Below, one piece after another: positions 45,815 through 54,164 of a stretch of DNA of 64,000 nt. The stretch is from positions 1,736,001-1,800,000 of the forward strand of contig NZ_JANTPU010000001.1 in NCBI RefSeq assembly GCF_024752025.1, read 5' to 3'. This DNA comes from Pseudidiomarina sp. CB1 (lineage in GTDB: Bacteria > Pseudomonadota > Gammaproteobacteria > Enterobacterales > Alteromonadaceae). Under the pieces are notes generated by a model. The model was not told the DNA's origin. It ran no database searches and saw only the letters and a list, made by a program, of their open reading frames with translations. Numbering within the stretch: position 1 is the stretch's first letter; each line of letters starts with the position of its first letter. A program made the translations under genes and the position numbers.

Positions 45815-46858
45815 CTAGGTTTCAAGACTTGCTTCACGGGCTGCGTTACTTGCTTTGCGCACTTGATTTCTGCCCTTACGTTTGGCTTCAAGTAAAGCAG
45901 TATCTGCAGCATTTAGCCAATCCACCCATGACTGCCCAGTAACAAGCTCAGCAACGCCCAGTGAGAGGGTTACAGCCACGGTCGCAGTTTTTCCATTAAA
46001 CGCACTATCCGCGATCAACGCTCGCAACTTCTCGGCAACAAGCATCGCTTCGGTTAACTTGGTCGCTGGCAAGACAATCAAAAACTCTTCGCCACCAACA
46101 CGAAACAGCTGATCTTCTTTGCGCAAGACGGTATGCAAGCGTTCTGCCACTTGCTTGAGAATTTGATCGCCAAATAAGTGCCCGTGTTGGTCGTTAAGTT
46201 GTTTAAAATGATCAAGATCGGCCATGATGATGCTTGCTGGCCTTGCATAGCGCGAATGGCTATAGATTGACTTTTCTAACACTTGTGTCACCAAATGACG
46301 GTTTTGTAGACCAGTCAAGGTATCGGTCACCACCATCTGTCGCAATAGCTTCTGCAGTTCTGCTAAGAGCACCACAAACACCGAACCCAAAACGCAGATA
46401 ATGATGAGCGTTGCGGCGATTCGCCAACCATCGTCCACCGGCATCGTTAACATCGCAGTCGTTGAAAAAATGATGGTCAGCAATAACGCCGAAAGAATAC
46501 CTGCCGCACCGCTGAAAACAAAAAAGCACGCAACCAATAAAGGATAAGTCCAATAGACGCCAATATGTCCATTTAAATGGATCGACATGACGCTAATAAC
46601 AGTTAGCAGCGCAACAAAAGCAATGCGAACGGGGAGCGGAATACGACGACCTTGGTAGAGCCACGCCATGGCGGTAAAGAAAACGCCCGCCACCAAGATA
46701 ATCAACGCTTGCATGGTGTTCCCTAACAAGAATTGCGCGATCGACAGCAGGAGCTCGGTGATACCACCCGCCCAAATAATATTGCCGGTCACTTTAATCT
46801 TGAACTTCTGCAACAGCTCATCTGCAGATGCGTGGTTTGTCTTGACTGTCCGCTGCAT
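45815..46858 (-). CDS. Membrane diguanylate cyclase (GGEEF)
   Basis: 347 residues from ATG 46858, preceded by GGGAAA; the frame extends to a TTG at 46894 without support. Membrane helices at about 30-165, similar in layout to the next gene. The GGDEF domain (about 180-340) is complete: IMADLDHFKQLNDQHGHLFGD, active loop RVGGEEF, I-site RKED five residues before. It is predicted to make c-di-GMP from two GTP with product inhibition. The degenerate paralogue starts 61 bases downstream on the same strand. Confidence 0.88.
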   Translation of the reverse strand: MQRTVKTNHASADELLQKFKIKVTGNIIWAGGITELLLSIAQFLLGNTMQALIILVAGVFFTAMAWLYQGRRIPLPVRIAFVALLTVISVMSIHLNGHIGVYWTYPLLVACFFVFSGAAGILSALLLTIIFSTTAMLTMPVDDGWRIAATLIIICVLGSVFVVLLAELQKLLRQMVVTDTLTGLQNRHLVTQVLEKSIYSHSRYARPASIIMADLDHFKQLNDQHGHLFGDQILKQVAERLHTVLRKEDQLFRVGGEEFLIVLPATKLTEAMLVAEKLRALIADSAFNGKTATVAVTLSLGVAELVTGQSWVDWLNAADTALLEAKRKGRNQVRKASNAAREASLET

Positions 46859-46966
46859 GAGTTTCCCAATCCTTTGTCTCAAAGCTATCGCCAAGTTCTA
46901 GGAATAGCAAGCTGAATACGGCACAATGCTATTCTCTTTTGCACAAGTATTTGTGAGGTTATACCT

Positions 46967-47515
46967 ATGCTACTCGACGCCACCGACAGCCTTATTGTTA
47001 TTGTCGACGTACAAGAAAAACTTGCGCCTGTTATTCATCAACGTGACCAACTCATAGGTCGTATGCGCTGGTTGGGCGAAATTGCTAACGAACTTTCGGT
47101 TTCCCTGTTGGTGACCGAGCAATACCCCAAAGGCTTAGGAATAAGTGTAGACGATTTAGCAGCGGTCATTGAAAATTCTCGCGTGATAGAAAAAATGCAT
47201 TTCAGCGCATGGCAAGAGCCCGCATTTGTTGATGCCGTAAAGCAGTCCGAAAAGCGCCAGATTATTTTGATGGGTATGGAAACGCACGTCTGTATTTTAC
47301 AGACGGCCATTGATATGAAAGCTGCTGGCTATTCGGTTTATGTGGTAGAAGACGCTGTCGGCTCACGGCGTGAGTCTGACAAACAAGTTGGTTTACAGCG
47401 TATGCGCCAGCACGGCATTGAAATGATTACTTCTGAAATGGCCGCATATGAATGGCTACATCGCAGTGGCAACGACACCTTCCGACACATCACTAAAAAT
47501 TGGATTCGCGGCTAA
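46967..47515 (+). CDS. Isochorismatase-family cysteine hydrolase
   Basis: 182 residues. The cysteine-hydrolase triad is visible: Asp in VIVDVQEKL (about residue 13), Lys in VIEKMHFSAW (about 76) and Cys in METHVCILQTA (about 110). Layout resembles the YcaC-like and nicotinamidase-related hydrolases; substrate unknown. Divergent from the cyclase gene at 46858. A strong promoter for the cold-shock gene follows its stop. Confidence 0.85.
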   Translation: MLLDATDSLIVIVDVQEKLAPVIHQRDQLIGRMRWLGEIANELSVSLLVTEQYPKGLGISVDDLAAVIENSRVIEKMHFSAWQEPAFVDAVKQSEKRQIILMGMETHVCILQTAIDMKAAGYSVYVVEDAVGSRRESDKQVGLQRMRQHGIEMITSEMAAYEWLHRSGNDTFRHITKNWIRG

Positions 47516-47542
47516 GCTTTAGATCTTGCTAAAAAACTTCAT

Positions 47543-47570
47543 TTGACAGGGGCTTTATTGAGCGTATACT
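47543..47570 (+). promoter_or_regulatory. Sigma-70 promoter of the cold-shock gene
   Basis: TTGACA (47543-47548) and TATACT (47565-47570) separated by 16 bases, a near-consensus pair. Transcription would begin near 47577, giving a leader of about 138 bases before ATG 47715, as is usual for CspA-type mRNAs whose leader acts as a temperature-sensitive structure. Confidence 0.75.
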
Positions 47571-47714
47571 GAACGCCGCTAGAAAAATTCGGCTGTCTAA
47601 TTGTGGCCTGTTACGAAGTCTATTGCTGTACCTCGTTTTGTAAGTCCCAAGTAATACACGTATTTTTATTAGCAAGACCCTAGATTTTCACATGCATTAC
47701 GAGGAATATTCAGC

Positions 47715-47921
47715 ATGTCTACTGTAACTGGTAAAGTAAAATTCTTTAACGAAGCTAAAGGTTTCGGTTTCATCGAGCAAGAGCAAGGCGCAGACGTATT
47801 CGTACATTTCAGCGCTATCCAGTCTGAAGGTTTCAAAACCTTAGCTGAAGGTCAAACTGTACAGTTTACCATTGCTCAAGGCCCTAAAGGTCCACAAGCT
47901 GAAAACGTAGTACCTATGTAA
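47715..47921 (+). CDS. CspA-family cold-shock protein
   Basis: 68 residues. Complete cold-shock domain: [19 protein letters not shown] (RNP1 KGFGFIE), then DVFVHFSAI (RNP2 VFVHF) and [19 protein letters not shown]. Binds single-stranded RNA and DNA, melting structures at low temperature. ATG has GAGGAA nine bases upstream. Codon use is strongly biased (for example GGT, GAA, GTA), as in highly expressed genes. A terminator follows at 47963-47983. Which Csp paralogue it is cannot be told. Confidence 0.95.
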   Translation: MSTVTGKVKFFNEAKGFGFIEQEQGADVFVHFSAIQSEGFKTLAEGQTVQFTIAQGPKGPQAENVVPM

Positions 47922-47962
47922 GACGTTGCTTTTGCAACGCATTTAGCGAAACGAATTTGAAG

Positions 47963-47983
47963 AAGCCGCTCATTGAGCGGCTT
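47963..47983 (+). terminator. Rho-independent terminator of the cold-shock gene
   Basis: AAGCCGCTC / GAGCGGCTT, a 9-bp perfect stem, 3-base loop, followed by TTTTTTT. It may also serve the convergent cysE gene, whose T-run (TTCTTC) is weaker. Confidence 0.92.
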
Positions 47984-47986
47984 TTT

Positions 47987-48799
47987 TTATGGCTTTTCCC
48001 TTTCTGACTCGGGTTCTTGTTTACGTCGCTCAGCAGCTTCTTGCTCGGCTGAAAGAAAATCCATATCGTCCATCTCCACCTCTGGAATTTCCTCACAAAC
48101 ATTACCGCCCAGCTGGTTCACAGCGCAGCACAAATCCGCCACTTTCTGATCAAGTAAGTGCACATGATCCAACATGCGGCCGATCGCCGTCGCCACTGGA
48201 TCGGGATTATCAGGCGAAATCGCATAGGCATCAAAACCATATTGCTTAGCCATCGCCGCACGACGGTCATTAACCTCTTTGCTGACGGTTGTATGAGCGA
48301 CACGCGCGGGGATTCCCACCACGGTTGTCTCGTCAGGTACATCTTTGACGACAACTGCATTTGAGCCAATCCGCGCGGTTTGTCCAATCGTAACTGGGCC
48401 AAGAACTTTGGCCCCAGCACCTATGACGACACCGTCCTTCAGGGTTGGGTGACGTTTACCTTGGTTCCAGCTGGTACCCCCCAAGGTTACCCCATGATAA
48501 ATCGTGACATCATCACCGATTTCGGCGGTTTCGCCGATCACCACGCCCATACCGTGGTCGATAAAAAAGCGGCGGCCAATCCGTGCGCCAGGATGAATTT
48601 CGACTCCCGTTAGCCAGCGAGCTAGCGTTGATGTAAATCGTGCTAACCAATAACAACGCCAACTCCAAAGCTTGTGGCTCAAACGGTGCCACCAGATGGC
48701 ATGTAGCCCTGGATACGTGGTTAACACCTCAAACCAATTGCGCGCCGCAGGGTCGCGGGCGTAAACGCTTTGAATATCTTCGCGGATGCGTTGAAACAT
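47987..48799 (-). CDS. cysE: Serine O-acetyltransferase
   Basis: 270 residues. Left-handed beta-helix acyltransferase: [32 protein letters not shown] (hexapeptide repeats, catalytic His in DHGMG), YHGVTLGGT and [19 protein letters not shown]. Acetylates serine with acetyl-CoA to feed cysteine synthesis. The N-terminus is the short EpsC/NifP type ([21 protein letters not shown]), unlike the longer E. coli enzyme. The tail is unusually long and acidic ([25 protein letters not shown]...), probably disordered; a typical C-terminus would carry the cysteine feedback site. Ends beside the csp terminator. Confidence 0.9.
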   Translation of the reverse strand: MFQRIREDIQSVYARDPAARNWFEVLTTYPGLHAIWWHRLSHKLWSWRCYWLARFTSTLARWLTGVEIHPGARIGRRFFIDHGMGVVIGETAEIGDDVTIYHGVTLGGTSWNQGKRHPTLKDGVVIGAGAKVLGPVTIGQTARIGSNAVVVKDVPDETTVVGIPARVAHTTVSKEVNDRRAAMAKQYGFDAYAISPDNPDPVATAIGRMLDHVHLLDQKVADLCCAVNQLGGNVCEEIPEVEMDDMDFLSAEQEAAERRKQEPESEREKP

Positions 48800-48962
48800 A
48801 AGGCTCTAATCCTAAGCTGGTACTTGGGTGTAAGTATACCAATTTCCGCCCCCTTGCGTTAACCGTGCTGATTTCTGCGGTATTTACAAGGCACTTGGCT
48901 TGCCATCAATGAACGGAAAGGCGTAAGGTGAAGCTTTCATCGGCTGCAAACAGAGGACTCTC

Positions 48963-50264
48963 ATGAAAATCAAAAAAACGCCCCTAGCCCTAGTTACGGC
49001 AAGCTTGCTCGCAGCAAGCACAGTTGCACACGCTGACACACTCATTTATGCGGGACAATTGATTGATGGGACGGGCGCAGCACCTGTCGAGGATCAAACC
49101 ATTGTTGTTGCCGATGGCCGTATTAAGGCAATTGTTGATGGCTTTCAACAAGCCACGGCCAACGATGACGTTATTGACCGCCGCAACGGCACCGTCATGC
49201 CTGGTTTTATCGACATGCACACCCACCTCACCTCAGAAATGGCAGAAGGTAGCTACATCCACAAGTTTACCAAAAGTGCTGCTGACGTAACGCTTGACTC
49301 GGTAAACTACGCCCAAAAAACCTTACATGCAGGCTTCACTACCGTACGCGACTTGGGCGATTCTTATAATGCTAGTATCGCGCTACGTAACGCTGTGAAT
49401 GCTGGTAAAGTTGAAGGTCCACGTATCTTCACTTCTGGGAAGTCCGTTGCCACAACTGGTGGTCACGCCGACCCTACCAACGGCGCAAAGGACGATCTCT
49501 ATCCCTCACCGACACCCGCTGACGGCGTTATCAACGGCCCTTATGAGGCACGCGAAGCAGTACGCGCTAGATATCAAGACGGTGCTGACTTGATTAAATT
49601 AACGGTTACCGGTGGCGTTTTGAGCGTCGCCAAAAGTGGTCAGAACCCACAATTCATGATGGATGAAATTGAAGGCATCGTGACAACTGCGCGCGATTAT
49701 GGCATGAAAGTTACCGTGCATGCGCATGGTAAACAAGGCATGCTACGAGCCATTAAGGCCGGTGTACACTCAATTGAGCATGGCACCTATATGGATCAAG
49801 AAGTTATGGATGCCATGAAAGCGAAAGGGGTTTACTACGTACCAACCATCACGGCTGGCAAGTCAGTGGCGGAACGAGCAAAAATTCCAGGGTTCTTCCC
49901 TGAGTTGGTGGTGCCAAAAGCAAAGGCGATTGGCCCGAAAATCCAAGGGACCTTCGCCGAGGCATATAAACACGGCGTTAAAATAGCCTTTGGCACCGAT
50001 GCTGGCGTGTTTGATCATGGTGAAAATGCGCGTGAATTTGGTTATATGGTCGAAGCTGGCATGCCAGCACTGGAAGCAATCAAAGCAGCGACCTTTGAAG
50101 CGGCTACGCTCCTAGGCACAATCGAAGACTTTGGTACGTTGGAAGTGGGCAAGCGCGCCGATGTGGTCGCCACTGCAGGTAACCCTCTTAAAGACATCGA
50201 CGCGTTGAGTAACCTCAATCTCGTTATGAAGGACGGCAAAGTCTACAAGAACACGCTTAACTAA
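48963..50264 (+). CDS. Secreted amidohydrolase (Xaa-Pro/imidazolonepropionase-like)
   Basis: 433 residues, signal peptide MKIKKTPLALVTASLLAASTVAHA. Amidohydrolase fold with HTHLTS (HxH metal site, about residues 83-85), IKLTVTGG (the Lys normally carboxylated, about 217), TVHAHG and SIEHGT (two further His ligands) and FGTDAG (Asp, about 340). Close in layout to periplasmic Xaa-Pro or Xaa-Arg dipeptidases of this family, which fits the peptide-degrading genome; substrate not certain. An intact relative of the pseudogene at 33912-34694. Stop overlaps the convergent DUF2489 gene by eight bases. Confidence 0.86.
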   Translation: MKIKKTPLALVTASLLAASTVAHADTLIYAGQLIDGTGAAPVEDQTIVVADGRIKAIVDGFQQATANDDVIDRRNGTVMPGFIDMHTHLTSEMAEGSYIHKFTKSAADVTLDSVNYAQKTLHAGFTTVRDLGDSYNASIALRNAVNAGKVEGPRIFTSGKSVATTGGHADPTNGAKDDLYPSPTPADGVINGPYEAREAVRARYQDGADLIKLTVTGGVLSVAKSGQNPQFMMDEIEGIVTTARDYGMKVTVHAHGKQGMLRAIKAGVHSIEHGTYMDQEVMDAMKAKGVYYVPTITAGKSVAERAKIPGFFPELVVPKAKAIGPKIQGTFAEAYKHGVKIAFGTDAGVFDHGENAREFGYMVEAGMPALEAIKAATFEAATLLGTIEDFGTLEVGKRADVVATAGNPLKDIDALSNLNLVMKDGKVYKNTLN

Positions 50265-50715
50265 AGTCCTTTAGTAGCTGGCGGACGTCACTTAAAATGA
50301 CGTCTTCCAGCTCTTTTTCATAGCCTTCACGCTCGTCGTCCATTTTACGAATTTCGGCTTTTGGGTACTGCTTGCGAGCTTCATGGGTTGGCATATGCTT
50401 TATGCGCTCATACATGGTGTGTAGACCACTGTAGCGTTCAGCATAATCGACTTTTTCCGGCTCTACCCGCAAATCTAATAAAACCACCAAACGGAGTGCG
50501 CCTTCCGACAACGGACATTGCCCTTGGTCCATTGCTTTTGCAATCGTAACAATACTCTCATGCAGGCGCTCATTGCGCTTACCGATAGCCTCATCCCGAC
50601 GTTGAGTTTGACTTTGTAGCCGACTTAACATGCGCCCAGCGATGAAAGCTAAAACGGCGATGATAATTACGCCTAACAGCATTACAGCCCAAGCCCACCA
50701 CGGTAAATTAGTCAT
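50257..50715 (-). CDS. DUF2489 membrane protein
   Basis: 152 residues from ATG 50715, with GGGAGGAC upstream inside the yihI tail; the frame to 50748 is not supported. One N-terminal membrane helix (WWAWAVMLLGVIIIAVLAFIAG), then a charged helical domain (RRDEAIGKRNERLHESI, ALRLVVLLDLR) typical of DUF2489. The family is often found beside yihI, as here, where the start lies inside the last codons of yihI. Function unknown. Confidence 0.8.
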   Translation of the reverse strand: MTNLPWWAWAVMLLGVIIIAVLAFIAGRMLSRLQSQTQRRDEAIGKRNERLHESIVTIAKAMDQGQCPLSEGALRLVVLLDLRVEPEKVDYAERYSGLHTMYERIKHMPTHEARKQYPKAEIRKMDDEREGYEKELEDVILSDVRQLLKDFS

Positions 50716-51187
50716 CGAAGTCCTCCCACTCGTCATCATCCTCGTCAAGGCTCAGACCCAGTTGTTTGGCCAGTTGTTCGAAACGTTCGGTACGCTCGTC
50801 TACATACGCTTCGTCGGCTGCGCTTAGATCTTCGCCATCTTCGATTGCGTTCAGGAGTTGCTGCAAGCGCGGATCGTTTTCAAGCGCCTGCAATTCAGCC
50901 TCCGCTGCCGCTCGATTAAAGCTTGGCTTAGCCATGGCCTCATCCGGCGGCGTACTTGCATTAACAAGTTGAATCGGCTTTTTACTCCCAAACCGCGGGT
51001 CTGAACTGCTTTGGCTGCCCTTACTCGTCGCCGCAGACTTAGTATTGGCAACGTTAAAGCGAGAGCCAGGCTTCTTGCCTTTCCCTTTGTGCTTGCTCGG
51101 CTCTGGGGCGCTGCGCTTAAGTTCTTCTTTGGCTTTCTTTGGCGCAGCGAGTGGGCCAGTTTTGCGCGTTTTCTTTTTACGGGTCAT
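50708..51187 (-). CDS. yihI: Der GTPase-activating protein YihI
   Basis: 159 residues. Lys-rich basic N-terminus (MTRKKKTRKTGPLAAPKKAKEE), then KGKGKKPGSR, and an acidic helical C-terminus (LENDPRLQQLLNAIEDGEDLS...YVDERTERFEQLAKQLGL) ending in a run of Asp/Glu. This is the YihI layout. It stimulates GTP hydrolysis by the ribosome assembly GTPase Der (EngA). Low-complexity ends are a family trait. Confidence 0.85.
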   Translation of the reverse strand: MTRKKKTRKTGPLAAPKKAKEELKRSAPEPSKHKGKGKKPGSRFNVANTKSAATSKGSQSSSDPRFGSKKPIQLVNASTPPDEAMAKPSFNRAAAEAELQALENDPRLQQLLNAIEDGEDLSAADEAYVDERTERFEQLAKQLGLSLDEDDDEWEDFDD

Positions 51188-51250
51188 AAACGATGAGGTT
51201 CCAATGGAATTGATAGGCGTAGTTTAACTTACAGCGGCACAAAATAAAAA

Positions 51251-51270
51251 GGCGATGCCGAAGCATCGCC
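51251..51270 (-). terminator. Minus-strand rho-independent terminator upstream of yihI
   Basis: GGCGATGC / GCATCGCC, an 8-bp perfect stem with loop CTTCGG-type tetraloop (TTCG), followed on the minus strand by TTTTTATTTT. It stands between any transcript from 51272-51660 and the yihI gene. No coding gene precedes it, so it probably ends a non-coding RNA. Confidence 0.85.
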
Positions 51271-51387
51271 TAGGGTATTCTCTCTTTCTCACACAGCGCA
51301 CGTGCGATTCACGAGAACGGTTGTCAATTCATCCGTGTTCTTAATTATAACTTCCGTGAGGTTTTTTATTATTATTGTTATTTTGTC

Positions 51388-51478
51388 GCGCATTAACCGA
51401 GCATTATGATTGTTATTGTTTGCTTGGTTAAAGATGGCCTCCTAGCCTATTCTTATTCCCTGGATTAAAACTGTAAGT
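51388..51478 (+). repeat. Diverged repeat element, copy 1
   Basis: Read on the + strand: GCGCATTAACCGAG, then TTGTTATTGTTTGC, and, after a variable middle, TCCCTGGATT and TGTAAGT. The same ordered blocks occur on the minus strand at 54003-54073. The copies differ in length (91 against 71 bases) in the middle. Confidence 0.6.
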
Positions 51479-51526
51479 CGCCTTAGCAACCGTCGGGTGA
51501 CGCTTTCGCAGCGATTCCCTAAATAT

Positions 51527-51550
51527 TGAATGGCATTCAGACTACTGAAT
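51527..51550. repeat. Overlapping palindromes sharing CATTCAG
   Basis: TGAATG-G-CATTCA (51527-51539) and ATTCAG-ACTA-CTGAAT (51535-51550) overlap and share the arm ATTCA. They lie where a promoter for the minus-strand candidate RNA would be expected, so an operator is possible. Confidence 0.4.
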
Positions 51551-51668
51551 CGAAATATTTATTCAATGATTTTTATGATCTAAAAAATACTTTTTTTATA
51601 CCCTATAAGTTTATAGATTGGTTTTTAAAGGCTTTATCCGCATTTTCGATAACATAAAAACAAAAAAA

Positions 51669-51688
51669 AGCAGCATCGATATGCTGCT
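51669..51688 (-). terminator. Terminator of the cytochrome c4 gene
   Basis: AGCAGCAT / ATGCTGCT, an 8-bp stem with loop ATCG, followed on the minus strand by TTTTTTT (51668-51662). On the + strand TTTTC follows, so it may work both ways. Confidence 0.88.
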
Positions 51689-51721
51689 TTTCTAGGTAAC
51701 TAAGCTGTGCAAGCCGCTAGA

Positions 51722-52348
51722 TTAATACAATCCTTGAATGTACTGCGACAGCACTTCAATGTCTTTATCGGTAAGTTTCGCGGCAACATCTTGCATCATC
51801 CCATTCAGGTCATTCGCTCGCTCGCCGCTGCGGAACATTTCCAATTGCGTTTTCAAATAAGCAGCATGCTGCCCAGAAACATCAGGGAATTTAGCTAAGC
51901 CCATACCGTCACCACGTGGACCATGACAAGCTACACATGCGGCAATTTTGCGTTCTTCATCACCACCCATGTATAACGCTTGGCCTGCAGCAACCACATC
52001 TTCCGGTGCAGTGCCTTGCATCGGATCTTGACTTGCGAAGTACGCCGCTAAGTCAGCAATGTCTTGCTCACTTAAGTTGGCCACCTGCCCTTGCATAATG
52101 GCATTGGCACGGCCTTGCTCACCGCCGGTTTCGGCCGCAAGTTTGTAATCGTGCAGTTGTTTCTCGATGTACGAAGCATGCTGCCCGTTCAGTTTTGGAT
52201 ACATATCTGAAGGCGAGCTACCAGTCGGGCCATGGCATGCAGCACAAACCTGTGATTTTTGTTTGCCTGCTTCGGCATCACCTTCAGCAGCCATCACGGC
52301 GCCAGTGAAACCAAGGTACAGCCCAACGAACAATGCGATTTTTTTCAT
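51722..52348 (-). CDS. Dihaem cytochrome c4
   Basis: 208 residues from ATG 52348; the frame to 52396 extends past the signal peptide (MKKIALFVGLYLGFTGAVMA). Two haem-binding CxxCH motifs, CAACH at about residue 35 and CVACH at about residue 135, each in a roughly 90-residue cytochrome c domain, with distal Met in MYPKLNGQ-type and late DLNGMMQDVA segments. Periplasmic electron carrier, normally to cbb3 oxidase. Location beside engB and polA is common in gammaproteobacteria. Confidence 0.93.
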   Translation of the reverse strand: MKKIALFVGLYLGFTGAVMAAEGDAEAGKQKSQVCAACHGPTGSSPSDMYPKLNGQHASYIEKQLHDYKLAAETGGEQGRANAIMQGQVANLSEQDIADLAAYFASQDPMQGTAPEDVVAAGQALYMGGDEERKIAACVACHGPRGDGMGLAKFPDVSGQHAAYLKTQLEMFRSGERANDLNGMMQDVAAKLTDKDIEVLSQYIQGLY

Positions 52349-52461
52349 GATCGATATCTCTGCTCTGGATGTTGTAACAGTCGCTATTTTACACAAAACT
52401 TCTAAGGATTAAACGCCTAATCGTGATAGTATAAGCATTCCTTCAAAGCATCTTAGAACTC

Positions 52462-53076
52462 ATGGAATCAACAAACCTTAACTTTCAACCTACGGTGTTT
52501 GTCACCAGTGCAGCAGATATCCGTCAATTACCAAGTGATGACGGTGTCGAGATCGCCTTTGCTGGCCGCTCAAATGCGGGCAAGTCGAGTGCGCTCAACA
52601 CGCTAACACGTCAGCGTAATCTTGCCCGAACCAGTAAAACACCCGGACGCACACAGTTGATCAACGTGTTTGAGGTTCTTCCTGGAAAACGCCTTATCGA
52701 TTTACCAGGGTATGGCTATGCCAAGGTTCCGATCGCGGTCAAAGAAAAATGGCAACAAGCGTTAAGTGAATACCTACAGAAACGTGAGTCACTGCGTGGT
52801 TTGGTGTTGCTCATGGATATTCGCCATCCGTTCCGCGATGTTGACCAAGAATTACTGCATTGGGCAACGGACTGCGAGATTCCTGTTCTGGTTTTGCTTA
52901 CCAAAGCCGACAAACTCAAACCCGGCCCACGCAAGTCAACCTTGCTGAAGGCGCGTGAAGCCGTATTGGTTTTTGGTGGTGACGTTACCGTCGAAATGTT
53001 TTCCTCGCTAAGCAAGCTTGGTCTGCCGCAAGTTGAAACCAAGCTAACCGAATGGTTAGTGCAGAATGACGAATGA
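52462..53076 (+). CDS. engB: Ribosome biogenesis GTPase EngB (YihA/YsxC)
   Basis: 204 residues. GTPase motifs: G1 [12 protein letters not shown] (about residues 34-45), G2 TPGRT, G3 [11 protein letters not shown]4 TKADKLK and G5-like FSSLSKLGL. Essential factor for late assembly of the 50S ribosomal subunit. Divergent from cytochrome c4. The EamA transporter gene begins within its last codons, 11 bases of overlap. Confidence 0.95.
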   Translation: MESTNLNFQPTVFVTSAADIRQLPSDDGVEIAFAGRSNAGKSSALNTLTRQRNLARTSKTPGRTQLINVFEVLPGKRLIDLPGYGYAKVPIAVKEKWQQALSEYLQKRESLRGLVLLMDIRHPFRDVDQELLHWATDCEIPVLVLLTKADKLKPGPRKSTLLKAREAVLVFGGDVTVEMFSSLSKLGLPQVETKLTEWLVQNDE

Positions 53077-53968
53077 AGTACCGCCGCTCAAGGCTTGGCT
53101 ACTTCTTGGCTTACTCGCCCTCATTTGGGGGAGCTCGTTCCTGCTGATTAAGAAAGGGCTCCTTGGCTTTACTCCTGACCAATTAGCAGCGATTCGTATC
53201 GCGTCAGCTGGTTTTGTCTTGCTTCCGTTTATTCTCAAGCGCTTCCAAACCGTGCAGCCACATCACTGGCTTAAGCTGATATGTGTTGGCCTTGTCGGTA
53301 GCTTTATTCCAGCTTTCTTATTTGCGTATGCGCAAACCGAATTACCTTCAGGGGTAACTGGGGTACTGAATACGTTCACGCCTTTAGCCACATTAATCAT
53401 TGGCGTCCTTCTGTTCAAGCAAATAGCCTTAACGCAGCAGTGGTTTGGCGTCATTATTGGCTTGATAGGTACGCTACTCTTGGTCACCGCAACCGCGAGC
53501 GGCAATTTCGAATTCAATCGCTATGGGCTACTTATTATTGCCGCCACTATCTGTTATGGCTTGAATTTAAATCTAATCAAACACCATATTCCAGACCTTG
53601 GAGCCTTAACAATTACCGGCGTCTCGCTGTTTTTAGTTGCGCCAGCCGCACTTATTTATCTGCTTGTAGCGACACCCTTTGCTGCACAAGTTACGCAACC
53701 CGAGTTATGGTTTCCGTTGGGTGCAATACTGGTTCTCGGAGTCGTTGGTACGGCAATGGCGTTAGTGATCTTCAATACAGTGGTTAAACTCACCGATACC
53801 ACCTTTACAAGTTCGGTAACTTATCTCATACCCATCGTCGCACTGATCCTTGGCATTCTCGATGGCGAGCCGTTTTTCCTACAACAAGGTTTTGGACTTG
53901 CAGCGATACTGAGTGGTGTTTGGATCGCGAATAAGCGCAAGCGCCAACCCTTCAATGCGCAACGCTAG
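53066..53968 (+). CDS. EamA/DMT-superfamily transporter
   Basis: 300 residues with ten predicted membrane helices in two EamA repeats (about 10-135 and 150-290). Starts [25 protein letters not shown], which is the canonical EamA opening, and has [23 protein letters not shown] at the end of the first repeat. Probably exports a small metabolite or amino acid; substrate unknown. Overlaps engB by 11 bases, so it is translationally coupled to it. Confidence 0.88.
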   Translation: MTNEVPPLKAWLLLGLLALIWGSSFLLIKKGLLGFTPDQLAAIRIASAGFVLLPFILKRFQTVQPHHWLKLICVGLVGSFIPAFLFAYAQTELPSGVTGVLNTFTPLATLIIGVLLFKQIALTQQWFGVIIGLIGTLLLVTATASGNFEFNRYGLLIIAATICYGLNLNLIKHHIPDLGALTITGVSLFLVAPAALIYLLVATPFAAQVTQPELWFPLGAILVLGVVGTAMALVIFNTVVKLTDTTFTSSVTYLIPIVALILGILDGEPFFLQQGFGLAAILSGVWIANKRKRQPFNAQR

Positions 53969-53978
53969 AAAAGAAAAA

Positions 53979-53997
53979 GCCCGGCTCATGGCCGGGC
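53979..53997 (-). terminator. Minus-strand terminator downstream of polA
   Basis: GCCCGGC / GCCGGGC, a 7-bp GC stem with a 5-base loop, followed on the minus strand by CTTTTTCTTTT. It lies about 170 bases after the polA stop, so it ends either a long polA 3' leader-like tail or a separate RNA. Confidence 0.88.
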
Positions 53998-54120
53998 AAA
54001 AAACTTACAATCCAGGGAGAGAACATCTCTGAAAGGACTTCGCAAACGGAACAAATAAACTCGTTTAATGCGCCTTTCATTAAATCTGACTGGTTGTTTT
54101 TTGATTAGTTCAAAAAAAAT
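53998..54120 (-). ncRNA. Candidate sRNA at the spf (Spot 42) position downstream of polA
   Basis: In E. coli spf lies immediately downstream of polA in the same direction. Here the same place holds about 150 non-coding bases ending in a strong terminator (53979-53997). Within it are a hairpin AGAGA-TGT-TCTCT (about 54018-54030) and the repeat element 54003-54073. I find no clear primary-sequence match to E. coli Spot 42, so identity is open; it may simply be the polA 3' end. Confidence 0.3.
54003..54073 (-). repeat. Diverged repeat element, copy 2
   Basis: Read on the minus strand: GCGCATTAAACGAG, TTGTTCCGTTTGC, then TCCCTGGATTGTAAGT just before the terminator. It matches the blocks and order of 51388-51478 on the plus strand, 2.5 kb away. 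Confidence 0.6.
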
Positions 54121-54164
54121 CCAAATTTCCCCAAAAAAAGATTTTTGCTCCCAACAACATCGCC

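Larger units (their letters stand above)
51271..51660 (-). ncRNA. Candidate structured sRNA at the csrC-like locus
   Basis: No coding gene lies between yihI (51187) and cytochrome c4 (51722). On the minus strand the interval sits between two terminators (51669-51688 upstream, 51251-51270 downstream), so it is an isolated transcription unit. In E. coli csrC lies between yihA (engB) and yihI. Minus-strand GGA motifs occur at about 51331, 51353, 51443, 51459 and 51516 (ACGGA twice, AGGGA twice, and AGGA in the loop of GGCTAGGAGGCC). Hairpins include TTAACC/GGTTAA and TTCTC/GAGAA. The 5' end is uncertain, and a plus-strand transcript is also possible. Confidence 0.35.

Noticed and set aside
51472-51489. 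GacA/UvrY-like box (TGTAAG...CTTA)
   Set aside because: Half-sites are 4 rather than 6 bases apart and the second half is imperfect; its position relative to the terminator does not fit a csrB-type promoter.
53998-54120. Direct identification as Spot 42
   Set aside because: Position fits, but no block of E. coli Spot 42 sequence can be recognised, so only a candidate ncRNA is reported.
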